Assembly (NCBI GenBank): GCA_022767515.1
Contig: JALENK010000060.1
Location: forward strand, 1-49,648
DNA from: Clostridium sp.
GTDB taxonomy: Bacteria > Bacillota > Clostridia > Clostridiales > Clostridiaceae
Length of the DNA: 49,648 nucleotides
Direction of reading: 5' to 3'
A model generated the notes under the pieces. The model was not told where the DNA came from, searched no databases, and worked only from the letters and a program-made list of their open reading frames with translations. Shown here piece after piece: positions 1 to 8,244 of the stretch. The stretch's first letter is position 1, and the number at the start of each line of letters is the position of its first letter. Both the position numbers and the translations under genes were made by a program.

Positions 1-1
1 C

Positions 2-139
2 TGTAAATTATCTGAAAAGGATGCGGATGCAGAGGTATATATTCGTGCAGTATCACCAGATGAGATTGAATATATAATATCAAAAGATGGAGAGCCAGAA
101 GAGGATGCAGAAGGTATAAGAGTTAGATTGGAAATGTAA
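2..139 (+). CDS. C-terminal end of an unidentified protein (partial)
   Basis: The frame is open from base 2 to a TAA at 137-139 and encodes the last 45 residues of a protein that begins before the window. The visible part is acidic, with D/E-rich stretches such as KDADAEV and GEPEEDAEG, and ends RLEM. No family can be recognised from this tail. It lies on the same strand as the riboswitch-controlled genes, but the promoter at 189-217 makes those a separate unit. It is called because the frame stays open to the window edge and has plausible codon use. Confidence 0.5.
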   Translation, partial: CKLSEKDADAEVYIRAVSPDEIEYIISKDGEPEEDAEGIRVRLEM

Positions 140-188
140 AAAGGTCATTTTAATAAAAATGTTAACATAATTGTAAAAATTGGACATA

Positions 189-217
189 TTGACTTTGTGC
201 GAATAACAGTATATAAT
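189..217 (+). promoter_or_regulatory. Sigma-A type promoter ahead of the c-di-GMP riboswitch
   Basis: The -35 box TTGACT (189-194) and a perfect -10 box TATAAT (212-217) are separated by exactly 17 bases. The expected start at about 224 falls just at the 5' edge of the riboswitch aptamer, which supports the call. Confidence 0.88.
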
Positions 218-224
218 TTTGATT

Positions 225-297
225 AAGATGATAGGGCAAAGCAGACGAAAGTCTGTGACGCAAAACTAAAGGGACTGTAAAATGTCAGCCAGTTGCA
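225..297 (+). promoter_or_regulatory. Class I cyclic di-GMP riboswitch (GEMM-I)
   Basis: The segment carries the GEMM-I landmarks in order: AGGGCAAAGC, a short stem capped by a CGAAAG loop (AGAC/GTCT), the invariant GACGCAAA, a CTAAAGGGAC arm, and the closing GCCAGTTGCA. The GAAA tetraloop and its receptor-like arm are the family's tertiary contact. An intrinsic terminator follows at 313-349. Bases 272-279 (GGACTGTA), which belong to the aptamer, are complementary to 315-322 (TACAGTCT), the 5' arm of that terminator. The predicted logic is therefore an OFF switch: without ligand this segment can act as antiterminator, and ligand binding sequesters it so the terminator forms. The logic is inferred from pairing only. 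Confidence 0.92.
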
Positions 298-312
298 GTA
301 TTGATTAAAATA

Positions 313-349
313 GGTACAGTCTTCTATATTGGGAGATTGTACCTTTTTT
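313..349 (+). terminator. Riboswitch-controlled intrinsic terminator
   Basis: A ten-base-pair stem (313-322 with 334-343, one G-T pair) with an 11-base loop is followed by six T residues (344-349). It lies 24 bases before the helix-turn-helix gene and is the expression platform of the c-di-GMP riboswitch. Confidence 0.85.
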
Positions 350-372
350 AGTTAGAAAGCGAGGTAATTAGA

Positions 373-567
373 ATGAATGGATATCTAAAAATCTCAGAAG
401 TAGCTAAAAAGTGGGGAATAAAAGAAAGAAGAATCAATACTTTATGTCTTGAAGGAAGAATAGAAGGTGCTGTTAAATTTGGTAATACATGGGCTATTCC
501 TGAGAATGCTAAAAAACCGCAAGATAAAAGAATAAAATCCGGAAAATATATCAAGAAAGACAAATAG
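373..567 (+). CDS. Small helix-turn-helix DNA-binding protein (excisionase/MerR-like)
   Basis: This 64-residue protein has the short winged-helix fold signature of the excisionase/MerR-like HTH_17 group: GYLKISEVAKKWGIKERRI at residues 3-21 as helix-turn-helix, then the typical wing pattern FGNTWAIP near residues 37-44. The C-terminal 20 residues are Lys-rich and could add DNA affinity. The ATG is preceded by GAGG (361-364) at 8-base spacing. It is the first gene after the c-di-GMP riboswitch and terminator, so c-di-GMP probably sets its level. It may regulate the downstream GTPase operon (137 bases away) or be its first gene. Similar small HTH proteins occur singly throughout Clostridia, so the target cannot be told from sequence. 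Confidence 0.8.
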   Translation: MNGYLKISEVAKKWGIKERRINTLCLEGRIEGAVKFGNTWAIPENAKKPQDKRIKSGKYIKKDK

Positions 568-704
568 TGTCACTGTAAAGTGATATTATTAATTTAAACA
601 AAGTGGGAGGTGAGTAAAAGGAGTATTTTGGGTGAGAAGTGTGAGTATGACGTATAAAAAAAGACAGTAATAGAAAGGCTTATGGTAGAAAGGAAGGGGT
701 TATT

Positions 705-2279
705 ATGGCAAATGAAACAATTAGTAAAAAAATGGACATTGCCTCAAGAATAAATGGTATTGCACAAGAGTTTAGAGAATTGATTAATACTGAATTTGTT
801 GAGTTTAGTACCTACTTTGGTGAGAAGATAGAGGAAAATGTTATTTCATTATTAAATGTTGATAAACCTAAAATTATGGTTTATGGAATATATAATAGTG
901 GAAAAAGTACATTAATTAATTCTCTATGTAAAGAAGAAGTGGCCGAAATGGCAGATCGACCAATGACAGATCAAATTACTGAATATGATAGAGGCGATTA
1001 TTATTTAGTTGATTCTCCTGGGGTTGATGCACCAATTCAACATGAAATGGTGACAGAGGAACATATTAATAAATGTCATATAATTTTATATGTAATTAGT
1101 AGTAAAGGATTGTTTGAAGACAGAACAAATTATGAAAAGTTGGCTAATTTGATAAAGAAGGACATTCCTTTTGTGATGGTTTTGAATGATAGAGGATGTC
1201 CAATAGGTAAGGATTGGACTGAAGAACAGAAAAAGAGGGCAAAATTTGATCATAATCAGGATTTAAAATTAATACAATATAAGATTATTGATAATCTTGT
1301 AAAAGTGAGTAATGACCCCAAAATAGCTGAGAAATATGAAGTTGTAATCCTTAATGCTAAGATGGCATGGATGGGAATAACAAAAGGCAAGCCTAAGTTA
1401 TATGATGTTAGTGGAATAGACTTTTTAGATAAGCGTATTAATCAATTATTAACTAATGAGTCAGCAATTGGATCAGTATTTAAACAACCCATAATAAATC
1501 TTAAAGAATGCTTAAATGAAGTAGTACAAATGATTACAAAAACTATGAGTGGAAATTCATCCGAAGATTTTGCAATGCGATTGCATACCCTTGAAAGAAA
1601 GAAGGATAATATTAGAGAGGATTTAAAAATATTAACACTACAAGCAGTTAATAGTCGTTTAGATGAATTGACAAAATCATATGTTAATGGGGATGCAGAT
1701 GTTTTTGAAACTGTCGCCAATTCAATATTTATGGATATTGAAGATAGGTATACTGCAAAAATCAATGAAATGTTAGTGTTTGTAGAGCGTAATTTTAAGG
1801 ATTTGAATTTGTTTATAGATAGTATGTCAAACCTATCTTTTGATGCTTCTGGGAAAAAAGGAAGTCAGTTAGCAGATAATGAGGAAGATGAATCTTCATT
1901 TGATGATGTAGACATACCAAAAGAAAAGACTGGATTTTTTGATTTCCTAAAATCTAGAAGTAGGAGAGAAAAAGAAAAACAAGAGCGTTTGGAAAGAGAA
2001 GCCAAAATTAGAAATGAGAGAGAACAGTATAGAGTCCAAGAAAACATTAGAAGAAAGCAAGAAGCACGTCAGCTTGCAAGTAGTGATTTAGATGTATTAT
2101 ATAGAGAATTTAATGCTATTGTAAATCAAGGATTAGATGAAAAATATGATGATTTAATTACACAGATTCAGCAAATAGATTGTTTAAATAAGCAAGTCAA
2201 AGCAGATGGTGAAAGACAGATGGAAAAGGTTATAAAAATAAGAAATTTGCTTGGAATACTTGAAAATGAAATAGGTTAA
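705..2279 (+). CDS. Dynamin-type GTPase 1
   Basis: A 524-residue large GTPase. G1 is GIYNSGKST (residues 61-69), G3 is DSPG (103-106) and the G4 position reads NDRG (161-164), which departs from NKxD. The GTPase domain covers about residues 50-240. The rest is predominantly helical and charged, including a Lys/Arg/Glu-rich coiled stretch at about 405-455 next to the hydrophobic GFFDFLK. This layout (N-terminal helix, G domain, long helical stalk) fits bacterial dynamin-like proteins, which bind and remodel membranes. The strong site AAGGAAGGGG sits 5 bases before the ATG. It is the first of three GTPases in the array. There is no signal peptide, so it should be cytosolic and membrane-peripheral. 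The dynamin assignment rests on architecture, not on close similarity. Confidence 0.8.
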   Translation: MANETISKKMDIASRINGIAQEFRELINTEFVEFSTYFGEKIEENVISLLNVDKPKIMVYGIYNSGKSTLINSLCKEEVAEMADRPMTDQITEYDRGDYYLVDSPGVDAPIQHEMVTEEHINKCHIILYVISSKGLFEDRTNYEKLANLIKKDIPFVMVLNDRGCPIGKDWTEEQKKRAKFDHNQDLKLIQYKIIDNLVKVSNDPKIAEKYEVVILNAKMAWMGITKGKPKLYDVSGIDFLDKRINQLLTNESAIGSVFKQPIINLKECLNEVVQMITKTMSGNSSEDFAMRLHTLERKKDNIREDLKILTLQAVNSRLDELTKSYVNGDADVFETVANSIFMDIEDRYTAKINEMLVFVERNFKDLNLFIDSMSNLSFDASGKKGSQLADNEEDESSFDDVDIPKEKTGFFDFLKSRSRREKEKQERLEREAKIRNEREQYRVQENIRRKQEARQLASSDLDVLYREFNAIVNQGLDEKYDDLITQIQQIDCLNKQVKADGERQMEKVIKIRNLLGILENEIG

Positions 2280-2312
2280 AAAGACTATGAGATTTTAGGG
2301 AGGGTGATACTT

Positions 2313-3209
2313 ATGAATAAACTTTCAGAAGGACAATTAGAAGTGATTGCTAAACTTTGCAGTGATGATTATGCAAAACGTTTAAGAGCACTTCAAGAAA
2401 AACAAAAAGATAATACAGTTAAAATTGTTAACACAGGAATGGTAAGTTCCGGAAAGAGCAGTTTATATAATACACTAATAAACAGTTCAGATGAGTTCTT
2501 TCCAACTGGAGCAGCAAGAACAACAATAAAGGCAAATTATTATGATTACAAGAATATTTCATATGTTGATACACCAGGAATTGATGTGAGAAATGAAGAT
2601 GATGCATTGGCATTTGATACAATTATCGAGTCAGATATTATTCTAATGATACATAATATTCGTACAGGTCCCTTAAATAAAAGTGAGGTTGAATGGTTGG
2701 AACAAATTGTTTCACGTTTGGGAAGCAAAGAAATGTGTAAAGCAAGAATAATATTTGTAGCGTCATGGAAAGATACTAGAGAAAAAGAAGACGATTATTT
2801 ATCATTTATGTCTGAGTTAAAGAATCAAGTTTTTGAAGTTATTGGAGTGGAAATACCATTCTTTGAGGTATCCGTAAAGAAATATCAACAAGGAATTGAA
2901 AAATCAAAGCAGGTGTTGATAGATAGTAGTGGAGTATTGATGTTGAAAGAATATCTAGAATACTATGCAACGGAATATTTAAAAAAGAAACAATCTATAG
3001 ATGAAGAAGAATATGTATCTTTGCTTAAAGAAATTAGCAATGAATTACAGGATATATATCAAGAAAAGGATAGACAGAAAGAAGAAATTATTGAAAATGT
3101 TAAAAATAAGCAGAAATCTAGAAAGAATGCATGGAAACAAGTATACGATTATTTTTCAGCTCAAAGAACAAAACTTACAAATTTACAAAATGAATTAAGA
3201 AATATTTAA
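2313..3209 (+). CDS. Dynamin-type GTPase 2, short form
   Basis: A 298-residue GTPase. G1 is GMVSSGKSS (residues 42-50), the switch I threonine lies in ARTT near 68-71, G3 is DTPG (86-89), and SWKD (151-154) occupies the G4 position. Residues 235-298 form a highly charged coiled coil (Lys/Glu/Gln-rich), replacing the long stalk of its neighbours. I chose the ATG at 2313 rather than the in-frame GTG at 2304, because the GGGAGGG ribosome site at about 2298-2304 overlaps the GTG and is well spaced for the ATG. It follows GTPase 1 by 33 bases and precedes the repeat protein by 21. Bacterial dynamins often act as unequal pairs, so it may be the partner of GTPase 1 or 3. Confidence 0.8.
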   Translation: MNKLSEGQLEVIAKLCSDDYAKRLRALQEKQKDNTVKIVNTGMVSSGKSSLYNTLINSSDEFFPTGAARTTIKANYYDYKNISYVDTPGIDVRNEDDALAFDTIIESDIILMIHNIRTGPLNKSEVEWLEQIVSRLGSKEMCKARIIFVASWKDTREKEDDYLSFMSELKNQVFEVIGVEIPFFEVSVKKYQQGIEKSKQVLIDSSGVLMLKEYLEYYATEYLKKKQSIDEEEYVSLLKEISNELQDIYQEKDRQKEEIIENVKNKQKSRKNAWKQVYDYFSAQRTKLTNLQNELRNI

Positions 3210-3230
3210 TTATAGAGGGAGAGGATTTTT

Positions 3231-3650
3231 ATGGCAGTAGTAGGACTAGCTTTAGGAGGACTTGCTATTGGGGCAGTTCTTTATGATGATCATAGCGATT
3301 ATAGTGATTATAGTAATTATAGTGACTATGATAATTACAGTAATTATTCAGATGCAGCAGAAAGAAGACAAAGACGTTTAGATGCAAAGCGTAAAGAAAT
3401 AAACGGTCAGGAACAGGAAGTTAATACATATAAGACTAACAATGTAAATGAATATTTAAAATCAGTTTCATTAAAAAATCAAAGTGGTGTAGAGGTTAGT
3501 GTTAATGAGGTTAAGAAGGATGGTGATGGAAAAATAGAGTATGACACTAAAGTAAATTCTGATCGAGAAAGTGCGGAAATTGTAGCACAGATGAAGCAAA
3601 TAGATAGTGTACTTGATAAGATAGATGAGATTTTGGAAGAAGGCGAATAA
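3231..3650 (+). CDS. Small protein with N-terminal hydrophobic segment and Y-x-[D/N] repeats
   Basis: A 139-residue protein of no known family. Residues 3-17 are hydrophobic and glycine-spaced (G5, G9, G10, G14), like a membrane-inserting glycine zipper. Residues 24-41 are six perfect tripeptides Y-S-D, Y-S-N, Y-S-D, Y-D-N, Y-S-N, Y-S-D, preceded by H-S-D. An Arg/Lys-rich helix (about 43-58), a polar middle, and an acidic C-terminal helix (about 113-139) follow. Its stop lies one base before the ATG of GTPase 3, so translation is probably coupled. Two radical SAM enzyme genes follow in the operon. The aromatic-x-Asp/Asn spacing matches the three-residue motif used by cyclophane-forming radical SAM enzymes, so it is a candidate substrate. 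An unmodified tyrosine-rich membrane adaptor is the plain alternative. Confidence 0.75.
   Translation: MAVVGLALGGLAIGAVLYDDHSDYSDYSNYSDYDNYSNYSDAAERRQRRLDAKRKEINGQEQEVNTYKTNNVNEYLKSVSLKNQSGVEVSVNEVKKDGDGKIEYDTKVNSDRESAEIVAQMKQIDSVLDKIDEILEEGE
3291..3353 (+). repeat. Coding tandem repeat, 9-base unit (Y-S-D/N tripeptides)
   Basis: Seven consecutive nine-base units encode H-S-D followed by six Y-x-[D/N] tripeptides. The codons vary silently between units (TAT/TAC, AGT/AGC/TCA, GAT/GAC). That suggests selection on the amino-acid pattern rather than a recent replication-slippage expansion. Confidence 0.85.
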
Positions 3651-3651
3651 C

Positions 3652-5412
3652 ATGGGAATGATGGATAGTATTAATGCTTTTGTTGATACAATGATTGCAG
3701 AACAGAGTAATTTTGAAAATATACAAAATGAAATTAGTAGACGAGAAGATGATGTTTTAGCTGTTTTGAAAGATTTGGAAATAAAAGAGAATGAAATCAT
3801 TACTCAACTAAAAAATGGTATTGCAAAAACAGAAGATGAAAATATGCAAGAGATATTTGATAAATCTTCAGAAAGCTTATATTTATCAATGTCAGAGGCA
3901 AATAAAAAGATAGAACAAGCTGTTAAAGGAATGACATTCATTAATGATTTTGAAAAACGTTTCACAGTATCTGTATTTGGAAAGGTAAAAGCAGGAAAGA
4001 GTTATATTGGAAATTTAATTATGGGACAGCCAGTTAGAAAAGCAGGATTAGCTAGTTCTTATGATAAATTATCTGATTTAACAGTTCATGTATATGATAG
4101 AGGAAAAATGTATGAGCAGAATAAATTAAGCACTGCTATTGAAGAAAAAGAATGCAATGGAGAAGAGTTTTATGTAGATAAAAATGAAGCTACAAGTACA
4201 ATTCAATGGGTTAATATCGGGGGAATGTGTTGGTTTGATACTCCTGGAATTGGTAGCGTTACAGTAGAAAATGAAGAACTTGCAAAAGAGTATGTAAAGA
4301 ACTCGGATTTAGTTATTTTTGCTTGCAATTCAGATGCGGCTGGAACACGACAGGAGTTTTTTGAAATACGTCAATTGTATGATATGGGTAAACCAATATT
4401 ACTTTTATTAACTCAGTCAGATGCATATGATTATGATGTTGATGATGAAGGGGAAGAGATAAGTGTTTTAGTTCCTAAATCGGATAAAGATCGTCAAGAT
4501 CAAGAAAACTATATGATAGAGACACTTCGAGAACAAGGAATGGAAGATGTTCTAAAATATGCAGATATTTTAACAGTATCAGCATTACTTGCGACAGAAG
4601 CATTAGCCAACAATAATGAAGAGATGTTTGAACAGAGTAATATTGGAAAGTTACTAGATAAGCTTACTAGTATTACAAAAAATGATGCTGCTGATATGAA
4701 GAGAAATACTCCTAAAAGTAGAATAAATGAAATGATAGACAGTATTATTTGTGATTTAAACACTGTGTCAAATGAAGTAGCTAAATATTGTGAAGGTATA
4801 GAAGATAGTAAGCGTAGTTTATCTGAAAGAAAGGATTGGATGGTTGAGCAAATTAGGGCGGCCTTAAATATAAAAATTCTTGAAATTATTGGGCAAGCAA
4901 AGGCAGAGGTTGAAAGTAGTGGTTCTAGTGTTTCAGAAGAAGAATTATCAAACAGAATAAATCAAGCTATAATAGATATAGTTCAAAAAGTATGTATTGA
5001 AGAAGCTATTAGTAATAGTGAGTCTATTCCAGATATTAATATAAAGTTAACAGGAATAGGAGATATGAAAATGCGAAGAGATAGTATTCCTTATGAACAT
5101 ATATCAGTCCGTCAGGTTCATCGTGATCCATCTGGTATATTTGAAAAAATTGGTCACTTCTTATTTAATAAGGAATATTATACATCTGAAGAACATACTG
5201 TAACAAAATATTCTACATTTGATATTGGTGTTAATGATAATGAAATTGCTCAAAATATTATTCTTCAGTTGGAAACTATTTTTTCAGGTACAGTAGAAAA
5301 ATATATAGAATATTTAACAAGGGGATATTATGAGCCTATAGAAATATTGCAAAGAAAGACAACAAACGAGATTGAAGAAACAATAATAAAACTAAAAGGA
5401 ATGAGAATGTAG
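3652..5412 (+). CDS. Dynamin-type GTPase 3
   Basis: A 586-residue large GTPase. An N-terminal coiled helical region (about 15-95) precedes the G domain: G1 GKVKAGKS (110-117), G3 DTPG (196-199) and TQSD (254-257) at G4. A long helical stalk follows. Near residues 495-506 the hydrophobic-aromatic patch GIFEKIGHFLFN is followed by YYTSEEH, a pattern seen in membrane-binding paddle regions of bacterial dynamin-like proteins. The ATG at 3652 is preferred to upstream in-frame starts because they lie inside the previous gene and because AGAAGG lies at suitable spacing. The stop TAG directly abuts the next ATG (5413). It is probably cytosolic and membrane-associated, and may act with the other two GTPases of the array. 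Confidence 0.82.
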   Translation: MGMMDSINAFVDTMIAEQSNFENIQNEISRREDDVLAVLKDLEIKENEIITQLKNGIAKTEDENMQEIFDKSSESLYLSMSEANKKIEQAVKGMTFINDFEKRFTVSVFGKVKAGKSYIGNLIMGQPVRKAGLASSYDKLSDLTVHVYDRGKMYEQNKLSTAIEEKECNGEEFYVDKNEATSTIQWVNIGGMCWFDTPGIGSVTVENEELAKEYVKNSDLVIFACNSDAAGTRQEFFEIRQLYDMGKPILLLLTQSDAYDYDVDDEGEEISVLVPKSDKDRQDQENYMIETLREQGMEDVLKYADILTVSALLATEALANNNEEMFEQSNIGKLLDKLTSITKNDAADMKRNTPKSRINEMIDSIICDLNTVSNEVAKYCEGIEDSKRSLSERKDWMVEQIRAALNIKILEIIGQAKAEVESSGSSVSEEELSNRINQAIIDIVQKVCIEEAISNSESIPDINIKLTGIGDMKMRRDSIPYEHISVRQVHRDPSGIFEKIGHFLFNKEYYTSEEHTVTKYSTFDIGVNDNEIAQNIILQLETIFSGTVEKYIEYLTRGYYEPIEILQRKTTNEIEETIIKLKGMRM

Positions 5413-6540
5413 ATGCTGACAATAATTGTGAAAGGAACTAATGGCTGCAACCTTGCTTGCAGCTATTGTTCATTAGGAGAAAAAAAAGATTTTAAATATG
5501 TTAATACAGCAAAATTAATAGAAATATTTGAGTATTCATGTAATTATGCAATAAGCAAGGGAGAAAATACGGTTACATTTATCCTACATGGAGGAGAACC
5601 TACACTCATCAGTATTCAAGTTTATGAAGAGGCAATAGAGTATATTAGAAAAAAGTTTTCTGATTTAGATATTAATTTTTCTATGCAATCGAATGGACTT
5701 ATGATAACAAATGAGTTCATTCGATTTGCAAGAAAAAATGATATTCATTTAGGAATATCTATCGATGGCTCACAGGAAATACACGATTCTGAAAGAAGAA
5801 CAAGTGGAGGAGAAGCAACTTATAAAAGAATAACAGATAATATTGATAAACTTTTAGAAGCAGGAGTTCAAGTTTCATGTTTAATGGTAATGACAAAAAA
5901 TGCAATTGGAAAAGGATATCATTATTTAGAATTTTTTGAAAAGCGAGGCTTACATTTAAAAATAAATCCACTTTTGAACTATGGTGAAGTGTATGATCAT
6001 CCAGAATTATCATTAGAACCAGGAGATTATGCTCACTATTTGATTGGATTATATGAATTTGTTATCGAAAATGATATAGAGATGACAATTGCTCCTACAG
6101 ATAATATTCTTAAAGCTATTATATATAAGCAAAAGCTTGGTGAGTGTACCTTCAATAAGGAGTGTAATAAGAATTTTATCTGTATTGATTATAATGGAAA
6201 TATTTAACCTTGTGGAAAGTTTTCTGATATGAATGAATTTAAAATTGGAGATATATATAGTACAAGCTTTGAGGAATTAATGGCCAAAATAAATGAGAGA
6301 CTATTTTCTCGTCGAAATAGGAATTTACCAGAAGCATGTGGGAAGTGTAATTTCTTAAGACTTTGCAATGGAGGGTGTAGTGCAGAAGCAGTAATAGATG
6401 GCGACTTTAATGAGAGGCCAATATTATGTGAAGATTATAAAATATTGTTTGAATATTTTAGTAAAGATGGATTAGTCTTATTAAAGAAGGAACTAATACG
6501 TCAAAAAAAACAATTGGAGGAGAAGAATATTGAGCTATGA
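5413..6540 (+). pseudogene. SPASM-domain radical SAM enzyme interrupted by a single in-frame TAA
   Basis: The N-terminal part (codons 1-264, ending at the TAA 6205-6207) has the radical SAM motif C12-x3-C16-x2-C19 and GGEP (60-63). The reading frame then continues without shift to 6540. The auxiliary-cluster SPASM motif is complete across the stop: C251-x10-G262-x4-C267, then C309-x2-C312-x5-C318-x3-C322 and C339. The TAA sits within the G-x4-C spacer, where relatives usually have Tyr or Phe, so TAT/TAC to TAA is a one-base change. Without the stop the enzyme would be about 375 residues, normal for peptide-modifying or sulfatase-maturing SPASM enzymes. It abuts GTPase 3 and overlaps the next gene. 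Options are recent inactivation, readthrough, translation as two pieces, or a sequence error. Confidence 0.85.
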
Positions 6541-8230
6541 ATTGTTATTAATTAATGTATCACGAGATCATAGTGGGTTTTCAGAATCATTTCGTGATAG
6601 TATTGGACAGTATGCTATAGCTTCTTATTTAAGACAAAGAGAATTTAAAGCATATGTTTTTTCAGGAGAGGTAAGTGATTGTAAGAAAGTAATACAAAGA
6701 GAGTTAGAAGAAAAAAGAACTAACATTGTAGGCTTTTATGCAGCGGCAGATAACATTAGGATAGTAGGTAATTTTATTAAATGGATAAAAAATACATATC
6801 CAGATTGTAAAACAATAATTGGAGGGCCACAAGCGGCGGGCTTAGATTATTCTTTTTTTTCAAAAACAAAGAATGATTATGCAATAATTGGAGAGGGAGA
6901 AATCCCTATGTATCAACTATTATCAGTTATTGTAGATGGTATTGGTGATATAGATAAAATACCATCACTTGTAAGATGTGACTCAAAAGAAAAGAGTTTA
7001 CTTGTGAATTCGGTTTCAAATGCTGTAATAGAAGATTTAGATAGCATTGGATTTCCGATGGTTGAAGATAATTTATTTGGAAGAGCTAGACAAGGGGAGA
7101 TTGTTGGAATAATTACTGGTAGAGGATGTCCATATAATTGCTCATTTTGTTATGAGGGTGCAAATGCAAAAAATGTTAGATATAGATCAATTTCTAATGT
7201 AATGGAAGAAATAGATTATATTAGAGAGCATAATAAAAAAATGAATTTTATTTCAATATATGATGATACCTTTACTCTTAATAAAAACAGAATTTTAGAG
7301 TTCTGTAATGAAATGAAAAAAAGAAATCTTTTATGGTTTTGTGAAGGACATATTTCTTTTGTAATAAATCAAAAAGATACATTACAGAAGATGATAGAGT
7401 CAGGACTAGCTTGTATCCAATTCGGAATTGAAAGTGGAGCTGATGAAGTTTTAAATGCCTACAATAAACATACAAATCATCAAATGATTTTAAATGCGAT
7501 AGAAATATGCAAAGAGCTTGGAATACATAGTATAACAGGAAACTTTATTATAGGTGGAGCGCATGAAACATATGAAACAATAGAAAAAAGTAAGAAATTA
7601 GCTAAGGAATTAATACATAAAGCAAAAGGAATTATTGAATTATATACAGTATATTTTGCACCATATCCAAATACAAAAATGGTACAAGAGCCTGAAGCAT
7701 TTGATATTAGTATTAATAAAGAAATTCAAGATATGAATATTAATACTATGAGAACACCAGTAGTAAGAACAAAGCAATTATCTAGAAATGAAATATATGA
7801 TATAAAACATGAGTTTGATGAATTCATAAAACATGAGTATGAGTGTGCAGCCAAAGAATCTACTAAAAGCGATATTTTACAAGGATTAACTAGAGATGGA
7901 AAAAGATTAGCACTAAACCCTACTTGGGAAAAGGTATATCTTAGCAAGCCTCATATAGGAGTATTTCTAGATCATATTACAGAAAAAGAGCAGGAGTTTA
8001 ATCCTAAATATTATATTCTTCGTACATTTGAGGATATTAAGTTTGATAATGAAAAATTAATTAGTGATGTTGGTGAATTTGAAGGATTAGAGAAAGATAT
8101 CTTATCACTTTCTACAGGTATATATACTGCAGAAGAAATAGCAAATATTTTTAATGTATCAATAGATGAAGTTGAAAGGATTTATTATAATCTTAATGAA
8201 AGATGTTTAGTTTATATGAGTGAGTTTTAA
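6530..8230 (+). CDS. B12-binding-domain radical SAM protein
   Basis: A 566-residue protein with the two-domain plan of cobalamin-type radical SAM enzymes. Residues 1-150 resemble the Rossmann-like B12-binding domain (IIGGPQAAG near 96-104, IIGEGE near 119-124), without a DxHxxG cobalamin-ligand motif. The radical SAM core starts at GRGCPYNCSFC, with C200-x3-C204-x2-C207. The final 50 residues look like a small winged helix (YTAEEIANIFNVSIDEVERI), possibly a peptide-binding or regulatory module. Family members methylate, cyclise or rearrange unactivated carbons. Translation starts at TTG (6530), 9 bases after GGAGG (6516-6520) and 11 bases inside the preceding SPASM gene, so the two enzymes are probably translationally coupled. 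Substrate unknown; the repeat protein of the operon is the obvious candidate. Confidence 0.83.
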   Translation: MSYELLLINVSRDHSGFSESFRDSIGQYAIASYLRQREFKAYVFSGEVSDCKKVIQRELEEKRTNIVGFYAAADNIRIVGNFIKWIKNTYPDCKTIIGGPQAAGLDYSFFSKTKNDYAIIGEGEIPMYQLLSVIVDGIGDIDKIPSLVRCDSKEKSLLVNSVSNAVIEDLDSIGFPMVEDNLFGRARQGEIVGIITGRGCPYNCSFCYEGANAKNVRYRSISNVMEEIDYIREHNKKMNFISIYDDTFTLNKNRILEFCNEMKKRNLLWFCEGHISFVINQKDTLQKMIESGLACIQFGIESGADEVLNAYNKHTNHQMILNAIEICKELGIHSITGNFIIGGAHETYETIEKSKKLAKELIHKAKGIIELYTVYFAPYPNTKMVQEPEAFDISINKEIQDMNINTMRTPVVRTKQLSRNEIYDIKHEFDEFIKHEYECAAKESTKSDILQGLTRDGKRLALNPTWEKVYLSKPHIGVFLDHITEKEQEFNPKYYILRTFEDIKFDNEKLISDVGEFEGLEKDILSLSTGIYTAEEIANIFNVSIDEVERIYYNLNERCLVYMSEF

Positions 8231-8244
8231 GCAAGGAGGGTATT

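Noticed and set aside
610-660. Leader peptide between the HTH gene and GTPase 1
   Set aside because: Several purine-rich SD-like stretches exist, but the possible peptides are under 16 residues with badly spaced starts and no supporting pattern.
3291-3353. CRISPR-like or DNA-level satellite repeat
   Set aside because: The units are nine bases, contiguous, in frame and have no spacers; they encode the Y-x-[D/N] tripeptides.
6205-6207. Recoding of the in-frame stop as selenocysteine or pyrrolysine
   Set aside because: Selenocysteine uses TGA and pyrrolysine TAG; the codon is TAA. No SECIS-like hairpin is apparent downstream.
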